From DT-110 sp964342305 (GTDB taxonomy: Bacteria; Bacteroidota; Bacteroidia; Chitinophagales; Saprospiraceae), in the NCBI GenBank assembly GCA_964342305.1, contig CAYFGK010000007.1, forward strand, positions 1-64,000: a DNA stretch of 64,000 nt. Direction: 5' to 3'. Positions 17,460 to 25,356 of this stretch are shown here, in pieces. Below the pieces are notes generated by a model. The model saw nothing but the letters and a program-made list of their open reading frames with translations. It was not told the DNA's origin and did no database searches. The translations under genes were made by a program, and so were the position numbers. The stretch's first letter is position 1, and every line of letters starts with the position of its first letter.

Positions 17460-19259
17460 ATGCGGACGATCTTGACGAGCCTTTTGTTGGTCCTTCCTTT
17501 TTTGGCGACTAGCCAGAATGCACGCCTGGCCCAACAATACTTCCTGGATGGTGAATACGAAAAAGCGGCCATCCTCTACGAACAGCTCTTCGAACAGAAT
17601 GAAGAAAACGAATACTACTTCGACCGGTACTTTAACAGCCTGTTGAATCTGGAGCGCTACCAGGAAGCCGAGCAACTGGTGGAGCGCCAGATTCGGCGGT
17701 TTCCCGACAATATGCGTCTTTACGTTTCGCTGGGTACCCTCTTCGAAGCCCAGTTTAAAGACGATAAAGCGCAGGAACAATACATGCGGGCCATCGACCA
17801 ACTTCCGCGCAATAAATACGCCATCACTAAACTGGCCAACATCTTCACCGTTGAGATGAAGTACGACCTGGCCATCCAAACCTTCGAACGGGGGGCCGAG
17901 TTATTACGCGACGATGAGGTATTCGCCTATAACCTCGGTGAGCTTTATCGCCGCAAAGGTGAATCGGAAAAAATGGTAACCCAGTACCTCAACGCACTGG
18001 CGGCCAACCCCGACCGCATGAATACACTCCAGACCATCTTCCAGCGGTATTTTTCACAAGAAGAATTCGATGAGCTGCAAAAACAACTCTATACCCGCAT
18101 TCAGGAAGACCGGGATGTCATCTACTATCCCGTCTTGCTAACCTGGGTATTCATTCAGGAAAAGGAGTATGGTAAAGCACTACGGCAGGTATTGGCCATG
18201 GATCGCCGCCTGCGCGAGAATGGTCAGCGCATTTATCAGTTGGCGGAAATTGCCGCTAATGACAAAGATTACGACACGGCCATCCGGGCCTACGATTATA
18301 TCGTCGAGGAGAAGGGGGCCAGCTCTTCCTTCTACATCGACGCCAAGCGCGAAGCTTTGCGCAATCGCCGCCTGAAACTGGTGGAGGGCTACGACTATAG
18401 CCAGGAAGAACTGAAAAAGCTGGAACAACTCTACCTGGATTTCCTAGATGAATTCGGCCGCCGCAAGGTTACGGCTCCTATCATTTTGGAGTTGGCCGAA
18501 CTGGAAGCCCTCTACCTGAACGATAATGAGAAGGCCATTTCCCTCCTGGAGGAAATGATCGGGTATCCCGGCCTGAACCCGTGGGTACAAGCCCAGGGCA
18601 AACTCCAATTGGGTGATTACTACCTTATCGAGGGAGAAATATGGGAATCCACTTTGCTCTACAGCCAGGTCGATAAAGCATTCAAAGACGATCAACTGGG
18701 CCACGAAGCCCGTTACCGCAACGCGCGATTGTCGTATTTCAACCGCGATTTTCAGTGGGCCCAATCGCAGTTCGATGTATTGAAGGCCAGTACGTCCAAA
18801 CTCATCGCCAATGACGCCCTGGACCTCTCGGTCTTCATTATGGATAACCTGGGGCTGGATTCCACTGAAACGGCCATGGCCCTGTACGCCGACGCCGATC
18901 TGTTAGTCTTTCAAAACCAGTTTGAGGAGGCTTTCGCCAAATTGGATACGCTCGTGCAGGATTTCCCCGGCCACGAGCTGGAGGATGATGTATTCTACCT
19001 GAAAGCCCGTATCTACCAAAAGAAGCGGGACTACCTGCAGGCCGCCGACATGTTGCAGCGAATTGTCGATGGGTACAGCGATGGTATCCGGGCCGATAAT
19101 GCCTTGTACCAACTGGGGCAGCTGTACGAGAACCAACTGGACGATCCGGAAAAAGCCAAGGCCTACTACGAAACCCTCTTCATCGACTACTCCAATAGTA
19201 CGTTTGCCGTCGAGGCCCGCAAGCGATACCGGGTACTACGGGGTGATGCCGTGCAATAA
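17460..19259 (+). CDS. Secreted tetratricopeptide-repeat protein
   Basis: 599 residues. Signal peptide about 1-18 (ends LATSQ). The rest is a solenoid of TPR-like helix pairs, clear at about 20-165 (LAQQYFLDGEYEKAAILYEQ; LGTLFEAQFKDDKAQEQYMRA) and again at about 480-590 (ALYQLGQLYENQLDDPEKAKAYYE). TPRs mediate protein contacts; in the periplasm or at the outer membrane such proteins often act in envelope assembly or secretion, but no specific partner is evident. It is monocistronic, ending in a strong bidirectional terminator shared with rpmH. Its codons 490-493 contain an exact GGC-GAAA-GCC word on the minus strand. Confidence 0.85.
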   Translation: MRTILTSLLLVLPFLATSQNARLAQQYFLDGEYEKAAILYEQLFEQNEENEYYFDRYFNSLLNLERYQEAEQLVERQIRRFPDNMRLYVSLGTLFEAQFKDDKAQEQYMRAIDQLPRNKYAITKLANIFTVEMKYDLAIQTFERGAELLRDDEVFAYNLGELYRRKGESEKMVTQYLNALAANPDRMNTLQTIFQRYFSQEEFDELQKQLYTRIQEDRDVIYYPVLLTWVFIQEKEYGKALRQVLAMDRRLRENGQRIYQLAEIAANDKDYDTAIRAYDYIVEEKGASSSFYIDAKREALRNRRLKLVEGYDYSQEELKKLEQLYLDFLDEFGRRKVTAPIILELAELEALYLNDNEKAISLLEEMIGYPGLNPWVQAQGKLQLGDYYLIEGEIWESTLLYSQVDKAFKDDQLGHEARYRNARLSYFNRDFQWAQSQFDVLKASTSKLIANDALDLSVFIMDNLGLDSTETAMALYADADLLVFQNQFEEAFAKLDTLVQDFPGHELEDDVFYLKARIYQKKRDYLQAADMLQRIVDGYSDGIRADNALYQLGQLYENQLDDPEKAKAYYETLFIDYSNSTFAVEARKRYRVLRGDAVQ

Positions 19260-19285
19260 ACCAGGTTGGCTGCTACGAATAGTCA

Positions 19286-19324
19286 AAAAGAGGAGCGCAG
19301 GTGTTGTACCTGCGCTCCTCTTTT
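19286..19324. terminator. Bidirectional Rho-independent terminator
   Basis: A 17-bp perfect stem (19286-19302 with 19308-19324) with a 5-base loop. It has an A-run on one side and a T-run on the other, so it can stop both the TPR gene and rpmH, which converge here. Confidence 0.93.
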
Positions 19325-19355
19325 AGGAAGATGCCAGTATTATGCGTAAGCCTTA

Positions 19356-19517
19356 TTAGGCTTTCTTCAATCGTTTCTCATCAGAAACCGTCAGGCGCTT
19401 ACGGCCTTTGGCACGACGCGTTTTCAGCACCCGGCGCCCGTTTTTGGTGGCCATGCGGGAGCGGAAACCGTGCTTATTGGAGCGCTTTCTTCTCGATGGT
19501 TGATACGTCCTTTTCAT
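19356..19517 (-). CDS. rpmH: 50S ribosomal protein L34
   Basis: 53 residues, beginning MKRTYQPSRRKRSNKHGFRS and ending RLKKA, with the diagnostic MATKNGRRVL and RRAKGRKRL segments of L34. It is a structural protein of the large ribosomal subunit. It is short and highly basic, and the reading frame was found by translating the minus strand between the terminator and frr. The usual neighbour rnpA is not present; frr lies upstream, but rpmH has its own promoter. Confidence 0.97.
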   Translation of the reverse strand: MKRTYQPSRRKRSNKHGFRSRMATKNGRRVLKTRRAKGRKRLTVSDEKRLKKA

Positions 19518-19550
19518 TATATCGTCTTTTATCCGTCTTCAAAAGTGGGG

Positions 19551-19582
19551 CAAAGGTAAAAGGATTCCTCTAAAATATCAAA
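19551..19582 (-). promoter_or_regulatory. rpmH promoter (-33 TTTG, -7 TACCTTTG)
   Basis: On the minus strand, TTTG (19582-19579) is followed after 20 bases by TACCTTTG (19558-19551), an exact fit to the Bacteroidota sigma-ABfr consensus. Transcription should begin near 19545, giving a leader of about 30 bases. This is the best promoter in the window. Confidence 0.8.
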
Positions 19583-19616
19583 TTAGGCCCCTTTAAATGA
19601 ATGAAAAAAGAGGCTG

Positions 19617-20183
19617 TTATACCTTCATAATATCTGCTTCCTTAGCGGAAACCAGGCTTTCGATCTTCTGATTGTAGGAATCAGTCAGTTTTTGCACCTC
19701 ATCTTCCCGGTCTTTACCGGCATCTTCGGGGTATCCGTCTTTCACTGCCTTTTTGATGGCATCCATCGCATCACGACGCGCCGAGCGGATACCCTGCTTG
19801 GATTCTTCCCCTTCGGCTCTGGCCACTTTGGCGAGTTCCTTGCGGCGCTCCTCGGTCAGCATGGGAATATTGATCCGGATGATCTCTCCGTCATTTTGGG
19901 GTGTAAACCCGAGGTTAGCCTCAAAGATGGCCTTTTCGATGGGTGCCAGCATCGACTTTTCCCAGGGTTGGATAGTCAGCGTCCGGGAATCAGCCGTACC
20001 TACGTTCGCCACCTGGTTCAGGGGCGTCGGGCTACCGTAATACTCGACCAGCACCCCCTCGAGCGAGCGCGGGGAAGCTTTACCGGTACTGATTTTAGCC
20101 AATTCTTTTTTCAGGTGATCGATGGCTTTTTCCATCCCTTCCTTGGCCTCATCCAGGTGCATCTGTAATTCTTCTTCTTGCAT
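19617..20183 (-). CDS. frr: Ribosome recycling factor
   Basis: 188 residues, normal length. With EF-G it splits the post-termination ribosome. Typical features are KISTGKASPRSLEGVLVEYYG and PLNQVANVGTADSRTLTIQPW in the first half and the IRINIPMLTEERRKEL block followed by the long C-terminal helix. No pyrH or tsf neighbour is seen, and the upstream gene is a zinc peptidase separated by a hairpin, so it is probably transcribed alone. Confidence 0.97.
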   Translation of the reverse strand: MQEEELQMHLDEAKEGMEKAIDHLKKELAKISTGKASPRSLEGVLVEYYGSPTPLNQVANVGTADSRTLTIQPWEKSMLAPIEKAIFEANLGFTPQNDGEIIRINIPMLTEERRKELAKVARAEGEESKQGIRSARRDAMDAIKKAVKDGYPEDAGKDREDEVQKLTDSYNQKIESLVSAKEADIMKV

Positions 20184-20301
20184 GACTATCTGCGTTTATG
20201 ATCAGAAAATGTTGGCATCGCTCAGCTGCTGACAGCAAAAGCGGAGCCAAAATACGGCAATTACGCTTCCGCAAAAAATAAAGGCCCGTAATTATACTGC
20301 A

Positions 20302-20335
20302 AAGGACTTGTTTTGGGCAGCCAAAACAAGTCCTT
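20302..20335 (-). terminator. Hairpin terminator downstream of the zinc peptidase
   Basis: A perfect 15-bp stem (20302-20316 with 20321-20335) and a 4-base loop. On the minus strand only a short T-run follows. It separates the peptidase gene from frr. Confidence 0.7.
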
Positions 20336-20356
20336 CGTACCATTTTCGGCCCACCC

Positions 20357-21055
20357 TTAATCTCTGGCAGCCGAATAGCGCAATACCAAATACAACAGCA
20401 TGACCAGTGCACTTAGGGCTGCTGCCACGTACGTCATCGCCGCCCACCAAAGAGCATCTTTGGCACCACTGTATTCCCGTCCTGAAGCGACCTGACTCTG
20501 ATCCAGCCAGGCCAGTGCGCGCTTACTGGCGTCGAACTCCACCGGCAAGGTGATAAAGGAAAAGAGGGTGGTAATACCGAAAGCTACGATAGTGATCAGC
20601 ATCAGCTGAGGCATGGTGTTGATGGTCATAAACGCAATCAACAACAGCCATTGCTGTGCGGTGGCCGAAAGTTGCACGATGGGCACCAGGCGCGATCGCA
20701 ATTGCAGCATACTGTATGCGGTAGCGTGCTGAACTGCATGTCCGCACTCGTGCGCAGCCACTGCTGCCGATGCAATACTTCGTCCCTGATACACCTCCGG
20801 CGACAAACTTACCGTCTTGGTAGCCGGATTGTAGTGATCGGTCAGCATACCTTGTCCCTGCTTGATGGAAACATCGTTAATGCCGTAGTGACGCAACATG
20901 GCTTCCGCCACCTGCTGTCCCGACATATTTGCGGTATTCCGGATCTGGCTATACTTGCGGAATTTCCCCTTAAGGCGCGAACTCACAAACATACCGACCA
21001 GTGATAGTAAGCCACCAATGATCATGTAGCTGTAATATCCTCCTAATGCAGCCAT
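20357..21055 (-). CDS. YugP-type membrane zinc metallopeptidase
   Basis: 232 residues. It has an N-terminal membrane helix (about 7-25) and helices near residues 125-150 and 158-180 plus one at the C-terminus. The zinc motif HECGH is at 102-106 in AVAAHECGHAVQHA, followed by the conserved SRLVPIV. This matches the YugP/DUF2268-like neutral zinc metallopeptidases of the membrane, whose substrates are mostly unknown. The gene lies 38 bases downstream of serS on the same strand and may be cotranscribed with it. Confidence 0.88.
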   Translation of the reverse strand: MAALGGYYSYMIIGGLLSLVGMFVSSRLKGKFRKYSQIRNTANMSGQQVAEAMLRHYGINDVSIKQGQGMLTDHYNPATKTVSLSPEVYQGRSIASAAVAAHECGHAVQHATAYSMLQLRSRLVPIVQLSATAQQWLLLIAFMTINTMPQLMLITIVAFGITTLFSFITLPVEFDASKRALAWLDQSQVASGREYSGAKDALWWAAMTYVAAALSALVMLLYLVLRYSAARD

Positions 21056-21093
21056 AGCGTTTTATCAGTTTTTTGAGCGTATTTGGAATTTCC

Positions 21094-22377
21094 TTAATCG
21101 ATGCGGTCAAAGCCCGTATACGATTGCAGGACCTTTGGAATAACAACCCCCTCCGGTGTTTGGTTGTTTTCCAGCAGTGCGGCAATGATCCGGGCCAGAG
21201 CCAGCGCACTGCCGTTGAGGGTATGCACCAATTGTGGTTTCTCACCCTCCCCTTCCCGGTAACGCAGCTTGAGGCGATTACTTTGGTAGGTCTCGAAATT
21301 TGAGGCGGAGCTCACTTCCAGCCAGCGTTTCTGAGCGGCGGAATACACCTCGAAATCGAAGGTCAAAGCGGAAGTGAAGCCCAGGTCACCACCACAAAGG
21401 CGCAGCACCCGGAAGGGCAATTCCAGCTTGTTCAGCAGCCCGCCAATGTGCAACAGCATTTCCTCCAGTACGGCGTACGATTGCTCGGGATGAGCGATCT
21501 GTACGATCTCGATCTTATCGAACTGGTGCACCCGATTGAGTCCGCGCACATGGGCTCCGTAAGAGCCCGCTTCACGACGAAAACAAGGCGTATAGCCCGT
21601 AATCTTGATGGGCAGATCATCTTTCGCCAGGATATCGCCCCGGTAAATGTTGGTGAGCGGCACCTCGGCCGTAGGAATCAGGTACAGGTTGTCGCGCTCT
21701 ACGAAATACATTTGGCCCTCTTTGTCGGGCAGCTGACCGGTGGCGCGGGCCGTATCTTCGTTGACCAACAGTGGCGGAACCACTTCTTCGTAACCAGCCT
21801 TGGCTGCTTCGTCGAGAAAGAACTGGATCAACGCGCGTTGCAGACGCGCTCCTTTTCCACGAAATACGGGAAAACCGGAACCCGTGATCTTGGTACCGAG
21901 CTGCAGATCGAAGATGCCGTATTTTTCGGCCAGTTCCCAGTGTGGCAATGCCTCATCACCCAGGGTCGGCAATTCGCCGGTCCAGGCCTGGTACACCTCA
22001 TTATCCTCATCGGTATTACCCGCCGGCACACTGTCGTGCGGAATATTGGGGAGCTGTAGCAATACCTCGGTGCGCTCCGCTTCGATATTGCGCAGGGTTT
22101 CTTCCTGTTCCGCAATATCTTCTTTCAGATTACTGACTTCCTGCCGGATCTTTTCGGCCTCGTCGCGTTTGCCTTGCTTAAACAGGGCACCTACCTCGGA
22201 GGAGAGGCTGTTGCGCCTGGCTTTGGCCTCGTCGAGGCTCGTTTGCACTTCTTTGCGCCGATCGTCGAGCGCAATGGCTTTATCGACCAGGTCGAGATCT
22301 TCTTCCCGGAAATTGCGGGTTTTGAGTCCCCGAACCACGCGATCGCGGTTCTCCCGAATGACATTCAGTTGCAGCAT
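21094..22377 (-). CDS. serS: Seryl-tRNA synthetase
   Basis: 427 residues, standard for the bacterial enzyme. It charges tRNA-Ser. The N-terminal coiled-coil arm spans about 30-105, and the class II core shows motif 2 (CFRREAGSYGAHVRGLNRVHQF) and motif 3 (LNGSALALARIIAALLENNQ). The 5' leader contains an exact TTTTTTGGCGAAAGCC word at 22433-22418, 41 bases before the start codon. Confidence 0.97.
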   Translation of the reverse strand: MLQLNVIRENRDRVVRGLKTRNFREEDLDLVDKAIALDDRRKEVQTSLDEAKARRNSLSSEVGALFKQGKRDEAEKIRQEVSNLKEDIAEQEETLRNIEAERTEVLLQLPNIPHDSVPAGNTDEDNEVYQAWTGELPTLGDEALPHWELAEKYGIFDLQLGTKITGSGFPVFRGKGARLQRALIQFFLDEAAKAGYEEVVPPLLVNEDTARATGQLPDKEGQMYFVERDNLYLIPTAEVPLTNIYRGDILAKDDLPIKITGYTPCFRREAGSYGAHVRGLNRVHQFDKIEIVQIAHPEQSYAVLEEMLLHIGGLLNKLELPFRVLRLCGGDLGFTSALTFDFEVYSAAQKRWLEVSSASNFETYQSNRLKLRYREGEGEKPQLVHTLNGSALALARIIAALLENNQTPEGVVIPKVLQSYTGFDRID

Positions 22378-22433
22378 AATTGGTGGTAGCTTGTGTTCAA
22401 TGGATTATGCCTCTAACGGCTTTCGCCAAAAAA

Positions 22434-22859
22434 CCGTTCCAGGCGACAGTACGATTTCGCGAAAATAGGAAATCCCCGGTTTTTGCCCTATATCCGGCAG
22501 AAAACCTAACGCTGACTAAACCTTCACTTAAAAATTTGGTTACATTTTTGCGAAGATACTAGACGATTTTAAAAATATAATGTATTTTTGCTTCTGCAAG
22601 GCAAATACACACCGCACACATTGAGCTTTGCTCGCGTTGTAGGTATTATCCAAATTCCTACTGAATTCCCACAAAACTCTTACAGAACGGTCAACTATTT
22701 TAGTCCTGGGAAGTAGGATCCTTCAGTATCTGTTTTTGGTTAACTGCCATCTAGTGGCTATTTGCATCTTTTCCCACACATAAATGAATTTGATTTCGAT
22801 CAGGTAAAACACCTCCCCTGATTGTCCATATCAGGTACTTCAAAGCACACCAAACAATT
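22434..22859 (+). promoter_or_regulatory. Long leader region of rho
   Basis: There is no gene between serS and rho. TATTTTTG at 22583-22590 fits the -7 consensus and would give a leader of about 265 bases. Long leaders that allow autogenous termination are known for rho in other bacteria, so control here is plausible, but no specific fold was identified. Confidence 0.35.
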
Positions 22860-24503
22860 ATGTTCGACATTCTGCAACTCAACGACATGCTCGTCCCCGA
22901 GCTACGCGAAATCGCCGAAAATCTTGGTCTCAAAGGATATAAGCGACTCAACAAAAAAGAACTCATCTACAAAATTCTCGATCATCAAGCCATTTCCAAA
23001 GAAGGACAAGAGGGCGAAGAAGAAGTGGAAGGCGTAGAAATTGACAGCTTTACCAAACGTCCGCGTCGCATGCCGGCTTCCAAAGGTGGGAATTCCAGTA
23101 AAAAGGATACCAAAGATTCCCGAAGCGACGATAAAGACAAAGGCTCCGACGATAATAAATCCAACGACCAGGGCGACGACTCCAACCGCGGTCGTCGTAC
23201 GTCCAGTCGCTCCAATAAGAAGGATCAACAGTCCGACAACCGGTCCTCCGGTAAGAGTGGTAATAACGGCAACGACCGCAAACAAAGCCGCTCCAGCAAC
23301 AAAAAGCAGGACAATAACGACAATAAAGACGATAACCGCCGCAGTAGTAATGCACCCAAAAAGGAGAAATTCGATATCGAACTCGATGGCATCATCGAAG
23401 GCGAAGGCATCCTGGAAATGATGCCCGATGGGTACGGCTTCCTGCGCTCTGCCGACTATAACTACCTCACTTCTCCCGACGACATTTACGTTTCACCCTC
23501 TCAGATCAAACTGTTTGGCCTGCGCACCGGTGATACGGTACGCGGCGCAATCCGCCCCCCCAAAGAAGGTGAGAAGTATTTCGCTCTCCTGCGGGTATCC
23601 AAGATCAATGGTCTCGATCCACAGGATATTCGCGAGCGGGTACCATTCGACTACCTGACTCCCCTCTTCCCCGAAGAGAAGTTCAGCCTGGCGGCATCGC
23701 CCACCGGTCGTGACCTGGGTAACCGTATGATCGACCTGTTCACGCCCATCGGTAAGGGACAACGTGGCCTGATCGTAGCCCAACCCAAAACCGGTAAGAC
23801 CTTCCTGCTGAAGGATATGGCCAACGCCATCAGTAAAAATCATCCCGAATGCTACATCATCGTACTGCTGATCGATGAGCGTCCGGAAGAGGTAACCGAC
23901 TTCAAGCGCAGCGTTAATGCGGAAGTGGTCGCCTCTACCTTCGACGAACCCGCCGAAAACCACGTTCGCGTGGCCGGCATCGTCCTGGAAAAAGCCAAGC
24001 GCCTGGTCGAATCCGGCCACGACGTAGTGATCATGCTCGACTCCATTACCCGTCTGGCCCGCGCCTACAACACCGTAGCGCCCGCCAGTGGCAAGGTACT
24101 CTCCGGTGGTGTGGAAGCCAACGCCCTGCACAAACCGAAGAAGTTCTTCGGTGCTGCCCGTAATATTGAAGGCGGCGGTTCCATGACCATCCTGGCAACA
24201 GCCCTGATCGACACTGGTTCCAAAATGGACGGCGTGATCTTCGAGGAATTCAAGGGTACCGGTAACATGGAACTCCAATTGGATCGCGGCCTGGCCAACA
24301 AGCGGATGTTCCCTGCGATCGACCTCACCAAGTCGTCGACCCGCCGCGAAGATCTGCTGCTCGACAAGGATACACTCCAGCGCATGTTCATCCTGCGTAA
24401 CCACCTCGCCGATATGAAACCCGACGAGGCTATGGACTTCCTGCGCAAGCAGATGGCCGGCACTAATAATAACGACGAGTTCCTCGCCGCTATGAACGGA
24501 TAG
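22860..24503 (+). CDS. rho: Transcription termination factor Rho with disordered insert
   Basis: 547 residues against about 420 in E. coli. The Rho N domain (about 1-45) is followed by a low-complexity insert rich in Asp, Asn, Lys, Arg and Ser (about 60-180), then the cold-shock RNA-binding domain (GYGFLRSADYNYL). The ATPase core has Walker A (QPKTGKTFLLK), Walker B (VIMLDSITRLARAYN) and the GGVEANALHKPKKFFGAARN loop. It is an RNA-dependent helicase ending untranslated transcripts. Such inserts are usual in Bacteroidota; in Bacteroides thetaiotaomicron the insert supports phase separation. Monocistronic, with a very strong hairpin downstream. Confidence 0.97.
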   Translation: MFDILQLNDMLVPELREIAENLGLKGYKRLNKKELIYKILDHQAISKEGQEGEEEVEGVEIDSFTKRPRRMPASKGGNSSKKDTKDSRSDDKDKGSDDNKSNDQGDDSNRGRRTSSRSNKKDQQSDNRSSGKSGNNGNDRKQSRSSNKKQDNNDNKDDNRRSSNAPKKEKFDIELDGIIEGEGILEMMPDGYGFLRSADYNYLTSPDDIYVSPSQIKLFGLRTGDTVRGAIRPPKEGEKYFALLRVSKINGLDPQDIRERVPFDYLTPLFPEEKFSLAASPTGRDLGNRMIDLFTPIGKGQRGLIVAQPKTGKTFLLKDMANAISKNHPECYIIVLLIDERPEEVTDFKRSVNAEVVASTFDEPAENHVRVAGIVLEKAKRLVESGHDVVIMLDSITRLARAYNTVAPASGKVLSGGVEANALHKPKKFFGAARNIEGGGSMTILATALIDTGSKMDGVIFEEFKGTGNMELQLDRGLANKRMFPAIDLTKSSTRREDLLLDKDTLQRMFILRNHLADMKPDEAMDFLRKQMAGTNNNDEFLAAMNG

Positions 24504-24505
24504 CA

Positions 24506-24567
24506 GGCTGTAAACAAAAAAAGGGGCTCTTCGCCGTGGCGAAGAGCCCCTTTTTTTGTTTACAGCC
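24506..24567. terminator. Perfect 30-bp hairpin terminator after rho
   Basis: Bases 24506-24535 and 24538-24567 are exact reverse complements, separated by only two bases. The core GGGGCTCTTCGCC with seven A and seven T flanks makes a strong bidirectional terminator. The arms extend a further 11 bases beyond the A/T runs, which is unusual. Confidence 0.92.
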
Positions 24568-24650
24568 GGTATGAGGTTTGAGGTGTGAGGTTTGAGGTGT
24601 GAGGTAACCTCTGACCTAACCTCAAACCCCAAACCTCATACCTCATACCT
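24568..24650. repeat. TGAGG-word palindrome
   Basis: The words GGTATGAGGTTTGAGGTGTG and TAACCTCAAACCCCAAACCT with CTCATACC form an imperfect palindrome. The same words make up 57.47-57.68 kb. Confidence 0.75.
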
Positions 24651-24743
24651 GACTAGTACTTTCGGGTGATTTTTCACCGATTTCCCCTCCAAAACTAGCA
24701 CTGATGCGAGCTTTCGCCTAATTTGAGTCAAAACCCAAAATTC

Positions 24744-25286
24744 ATGAAGACCATAATTAGTTGCCTGGTCCTGATGGCAGGACCCAGCCTGGGTGGTTAC
24801 GCCCAGGAGGTACACAGCATTGATGTACCACCCAATGAAACAACCGAAGTAACCGGCAACCTCTCGGAAGGGGCACCCATACACGACCTGTCGTGGGCTT
24901 GGAATAGCTCGGTGGCTTGTTTTCCGGCGACGGAGCAGGAACACTTCACCGGCCACCACGTGCTGTACACCTTCCCGCTGGCCGCTTATTCCGAGGTGGA
25001 AATTCGGGTAATCCCCGATGATCCCGATCAGGATTTTAGCCTGTACGCCTACGAAGTAGGTAAGGTATCGGAGAGTAATACGGTACCTAACCTGGCCCGT
25101 TGTGTCCGCTGCGAAGCCGACTTTAAATGGGATCGTCCCAAACGCGGACGTACCCAGGACCACACCCGGGTTGTCACCGACATTCTCGCGCTGCGCAACC
25201 CCTACGAAGTGGTAGTCGGAGTAGTTGGTGCCAACGGACTGGTATCCGGAGGGTATACCCTGCAGATTACCTCCAAAGCCCGCTAA
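24744..25286 (+). CDS. Secreted hypothetical protein
   Basis: 180 residues from the ATG at 24744; a TTG 21 bases upstream is less likely. Signal peptide about 1-20 (ends GYAQ). The mature part is a beta-rich domain with FTGHHVLYTFPLAAYSEVEI and DFSLYAYEVG, reminiscent of pre-peptidase C-terminal (PPC) beta-sandwich domains, and two close cysteines (RCVRCEA). Function unknown. It lies between rho and a sensor kinase, with its own gap on both sides. Confidence 0.6.
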   Translation: MKTIISCLVLMAGPSLGGYAQEVHSIDVPPNETTEVTGNLSEGAPIHDLSWAWNSSVACFPATEQEHFTGHHVLYTFPLAAYSEVEIRVIPDDPDQDFSLYAYEVGKVSESNTVPNLARCVRCEADFKWDRPKRGRTQDHTRVVTDILALRNPYEVVVGVVGANGLVSGGYTLQITSKAR

Positions 25287-25356
25287 CAATATTAGCCCCC
25301 GCTCGAAAACCGCTGAAATCCCGGAAATCGATCATTTGTTACCATAATCCATATTC

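Noticed and set aside
22174..22468. Open frames opposite the start of serS
   Set aside because: They are shadows of the coiled-coil arm of serS and run over the leader word.
23493..24632. 379-codon antisense frame opposite rho
   Set aside because: It mirrors the strong codon bias of rho and has no homology-like features; the rho frame is certain.
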